From Syntrophaceae bacterium UBA1163 (GTDB lineage: Bacteria; Desulfobacterota; BSN033; UBA1163): a stretch of DNA of 7,822 bases. Positions within the stretch are counted from its first letter, which is position 1. Each line of letters opens with the position of its first letter. Under the pieces are notes generated by a model. It searched no databases, was not told the DNA's origin, and saw nothing but the letters and a program-made list of their open reading frames with translations. Where the stretch lies: contig DBZJ01000158.1 of NCBI GenBank assembly GCA_002311635.1, positions 235-8,056 of the forward strand, read 5' to 3'. Both the position numbers and the translations under genes were made by a program. Positions 5,682 to 7,822 of this stretch are shown here, piece by piece.

Positions 5682-6591
5682 AATTACCGATCGTCACTTT
5701 TAACCCTTTTCTTTCAACAATCCCTTTTAACGTACGGATATGCTCGTCACTCGGTGCTTTGACTTCGGATAGTTGATCAGGCCGTCCCAATTGTTCGTTC
5801 TTAGATTTTCCTCCTTCATGGTAAGGAAGAAAAGAGATCTTTTGCGTTCCCCTGTCCTTTCCTAAACATGCGATCTTTTCTATATGCTCCTCAGAATCGT
5901 TAAAGCCCGCGATGAGAGGTATGCGCAACCAAAGAGGGATTATCTTGGAGGCTTTTTCCAAGTTTTCCAGGATGATTTCATTTCCCACGCCGGTAGTCCT
6001 TTTATGTTCGCCGGAATCCAGATGTTTGAGGTCAAAAAGCAGCAGATCGACCAGCGGCAACAGGGCCTCCAGCTCTTCCCATCTCCCGTAACCGGAGGTA
6101 TCCAGCGCCGTATGCAGCCCCTCTCTTTTGCACTGTTCCAGCAAATGAATCACAAATTCGCTTTGCGATAAGGCCTCCCCTCCGGACACCGTCATCCCGC
6201 CGCCGGAGTTTTTATAGAACGCCCTGTCTTTTAAAACCTCCTCCACCACCTCGCCTGGCTCCATATATTCACCGCACACATTTAACGAATGATACAGGCA
6301 GGCTTGAGCGCACACCAGACACTGATTGCATTGATCGCGATTGAGCTTCCTTCCGGCTTCCTGGGTGAGGGTGATGGCCTGCTGGGGACAGACCTTGACA
6401 CACGCGCCGCACCCTCTACACTGAATATCCCTGACCATGAGGCTTGGGGAAAAATCCTGCGATTCAGGGTTGGAACACCAAAGGCAACGCAAAGGACACC
6501 CCTTCATAAAAACGGTGGTTCTGATGCCCGGCCCGTCGTGGACGCTGAATCGCTGGATATTGAAAACCAATCCCTTGTTCTTGTCATTCAT
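5680..6591 (-). CDS. Glycyl radical enzyme activating enzyme (radical SAM, with ferredoxin insert)
   Basis: This protein uses a [4Fe-4S] cluster and S-adenosylmethionine to abstract a hydrogen from the glycine of its partner, the enzyme encoded just upstream. The 303 aa are typical. It has FSVHDGPGIRT (15-25), the radical-SAM triad C32-x3-C36-x2-C39 in KGCPLRCLWCSNPE, and two ferredoxin-type motifs (C58, C61, C64, C68 and C88, C91, C94, C98). SGGEAL (136-141) follows, then DTSGY (164-168) and the LLLFDLKHLD stretch. The double ferredoxin insert is absent from classical pyruvate formate-lyase activase (PflA) but usual in activases of dehydratases, decarboxylases, choline lyase and benzylsuccinate synthase, so the partner is probably not a pyruvate formate-lyase. 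The ATG at 6591 has only a weak GAAGGCG upstream, and the gap to the preceding stop is 18 nt. Activase sequence does not reveal the substrate. Confidence 0.95.
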   Translation of the reverse strand: MNDKNKGLVFNIQRFSVHDGPGIRTTVFMKGCPLRCLWCSNPESQDFSPSLMVRDIQCRGCGACVKVCPQQAITLTQEAGRKLNRDQCNQCLVCAQACLYHSLNVCGEYMEPGEVVEEVLKDRAFYKNSGGGMTVSGGEALSQSEFVIHLLEQCKREGLHTALDTSGYGRWEELEALLPLVDLLLFDLKHLDSGEHKRTTGVGNEIILENLEKASKIIPLWLRIPLIAGFNDSEEHIEKIACLGKDRGTQKISFLPYHEGGKSKNEQLGRPDQLSEVKAPSDEHIRTLKGIVERKGLKVTIGN

Positions 6592-6609
6592 GTGGGACGC
6601 CTTCGCCTT

Positions 6610-7822
6610 CTACGTTAGGCTCTGCTCCGTTCTGGCGATGACGTGGTCCTGCAGACCTCGGGACAGGTCGACAAAGTAGGCGCTGAACCCAGCAACTCTG
6701 ACGATCAGATCTCCATATTTCTTCGGATAATTCTGAGCCGCGACCAACGTTTTTTTGTCGACGACATTAAACTGAATATGCGGGACTTGCAGCTCTTTCC
6801 ATGTTTTCAGGTAGCTGATGAAGGCCGGCTTTAAATCATCTTCCAGGAATTTGGGCAGAAATTTTTGGTTCAATAGATGGTTATACGTTTCTACGGTCTT
6901 GATTTTGGCGCAGGAATTAAGAACTGCCGTGGGCCCTTTTCTATCCTTACCCGGTGAAGGCGCCAGGGTCGAGTCGGCAAACGGTTCCCCGTCCATTCTC
7001 CCGTCCGGAGTCGCTGGCGTATCGATTGCCAAGCCGTACGTGGCGGATACGGCGCTGCCATCGCCCCGGTTGGAAAGGCCGTACCTGTCCTTAACCGTTT
7101 CCATGGCCTCCTCGCCCAGTCGATGCACTTCACTGGCGATAAAATCCGCATAATCATCGTCGTTGCCGAATTTGGGGGCATTGAGACAGGCCTGCCTGAT
7201 CTCCTCCCTGCCCTCCCAGTTCCGATCCATGATTCGTATCAACTCCGGAAGTGCAACCAACCGGTCGTCAAAAACGACCTTCCTCACGGCGGTGATGGCG
7301 TCGGCCACATTGGTTCCGCCGATCACCTGGCAAAAATGATGGACCATGGAGGGATAGACCCACCTTCTCGCTTCTTTGCCCGTTTCAATGCAACCCTCGA
7401 CCACCGCGGAATAGAACGGCCTCGGGCAATATTTTTCATAAAGCTCGAGATTGATCCTCTCCAACTGTTCCATCTTCGTGGTAAAAAATCTCACCTGCTC
7501 CAGATAGGCATGGAGTAAATCTTCCCACGATTTAAAAGTGGCCGGGTCAGGGGTACGGGCGCCCCGCTGCTCTCCTGTCTTCGGATTGACGCCCTCGTGC
7601 AGGGCCCACCAGAGACATTTCGGCAATACAAAATATCCGACGGAGCGTCGCATCACATTCTTACCCGGAATTTCGATATAGACGCAGCCGGTGACCGCAT
7701 AGCTTTTGATGTCCTCCGCTGGGATACCCCAGCGCTCGAAGAGAGGCATGAGGGCCTCATCGTTAAAAAGCGATGGATAGCCTATGCCGGTCTTAATCAC
7801 GTCCACTGCCTTGGAATAGAGT
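6610..7822 (-). CDS. Glycyl radical enzyme, C-terminal part (5' end beyond the window)
   Basis: The frame stays open through base 7822, leaving about 403 residues of a protein expected to be about 800. A GTG at 7806 is internal and not the start. The glycyl-radical loop VRVAGFSAYF is intact, with the radical glycine at codon 6690-6688, preceded by HIQFNVVD and DLIVR and followed by RTE. The thiyl-radical cysteine is in TGCVYIEIPGKN (cysteine codon 7686-7684). The family usually has GCVE, and with the PGK register kept, Tyr replaces Glu. IKTGIGYPSLFNDE, EGCIETGKE, ATPDGR and KGPTAVLNS are further family landmarks. After EGCIETGKE the usual GGAxYN-type segment is replaced by an ARRWVYPSMVHHF stretch. 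The class (lyase, dehydratase, decarboxylase or fumarate-adding) is unresolved. It heads the visible part of an operon with its activase and the pdxA-like gene. Confidence 0.93.
   Translation of the reverse strand, partial: LYSKAVDVIKTGIGYPSLFNDEALMPLFERWGIPAEDIKSYAVTGCVYIEIPGKNVMRRSVGYFVLPKCLWWALHEGVNPKTGEQRGARTPDPATFKSWEDLLHAYLEQVRFFTTKMEQLERINLELYEKYCPRPFYSAVVEGCIETGKEARRWVYPSMVHHFCQVIGGTNVADAITAVRKVVFDDRLVALPELIRIMDRNWEGREEIRQACLNAPKFGNDDDYADFIASEVHRLGEEAMETVKDRYGLSNRGDGSAVSATYGLAIDTPATPDGRMDGEPFADSTLAPSPGKDRKGPTAVLNSCAKIKTVETYNHLLNQKFLPKFLEDDLKPAFISYLKTWKELQVPHIQFNVVDKKTLVAAQNYPKKYGDLIVRVAGFSAYFVDLSRGLQDHVIARTEQSLT

Noticed and set aside
5681..5683. TTG start for pdxA, giving five extra residues.
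   Set aside because: The GAGGGG ribosome site would then lie inside the gene; the ATG at 5668 has ideal spacing and gives the usual PdxA N-terminus.
7123..7518. A 131-codon plus-strand frame antisense to the glycyl radical enzyme.
   Set aside because: The minus strand here encodes a clear family protein; the antisense frame has no recognisable motifs or ribosome site and is a shadow of the codon bias.
7804..7806. GTG as the start of the glycyl radical enzyme.
   Set aside because: The frame is open further upstream to the edge with family-like residues, and the fragment lacks the N-terminal half of the enzyme, so this is an internal valine.
6610..7822. Naming the radical enzyme pyruvate formate-lyase.
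   Set aside because: The active site lacks the adjacent Cys-Cys pair of PFL, and the activase has the double ferredoxin insert absent from PflA.

Overview
The window looks like part of the chromosome of a strictly anaerobic bacterium. An oxygen-sensitive glycyl radical enzyme with its activase sits beside a CoA-dependent C4/beta-oxidation module whose electron-transfer flavoprotein carries an extra ferredoxin domain. This mix, and the style of the short intergenic repeats, suggests a deltaproteobacterium (Desulfobacterota, sulfate-reducing or syntrophic type). That placement is inference from gene content, not a phylogenetic result. All supported genes lie on the minus strand, so transcription runs from high to low coordinates.

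Upstream unit (7822 to 4664): the C-terminal half of a glycyl radical enzyme, cut by the window edge; its radical-SAM activating enzyme; and an intact PdxA-family metal-dependent dehydrogenase. The genes are tightly spaced: 18 nt between the first two, and activase and pdxA almost touching. The radical enzyme has a perfect glycyl-radical loop, but its thiyl-radical cysteine motif reads GCVY where most characterised relatives have GCVE. Its substrate class therefore cannot be assigned by analogy. The PdxA-type neighbour suggests that the radical product could be a hydroxy acid that is oxidised next.

Middle (4500 to 4663): a 164-nt gap with the only good promoter in the window (TTGACA, 17 nt, TAAAAA), two near-identical A-tract elements and an imperfect inverted repeat just downstream. 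It appears to start a second transcription unit.

Downstream unit (4499 to 244): thiolase with an unusual N-terminal insertion, crotonase (enoyl-CoA hydratase), EtfB, and EtfA with two [4Fe-4S] motifs. Together these would interconvert acetyl-CoA, acetoacetyl-CoA and crotonyl-CoA and carry electrons from an acyl-CoA dehydrogenase. The hydroxyacyl-CoA dehydrogenase and acyl-CoA dehydrogenase needed to complete the route are not in the window.

The non-coding gaps hold the most unexpected structure. Three of them (96-233, 1471-1552, 3164-3221) are built from degenerate units with 7-nt periodicity. The unit sequence differs at each site, and two of the sites are arranged as facing inverted arms. 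At the left edge a short open frame on the minus strand may be the start of a further gene. No RNA genes, CRISPR arrays, transposases or convincing rho-independent terminators were seen.
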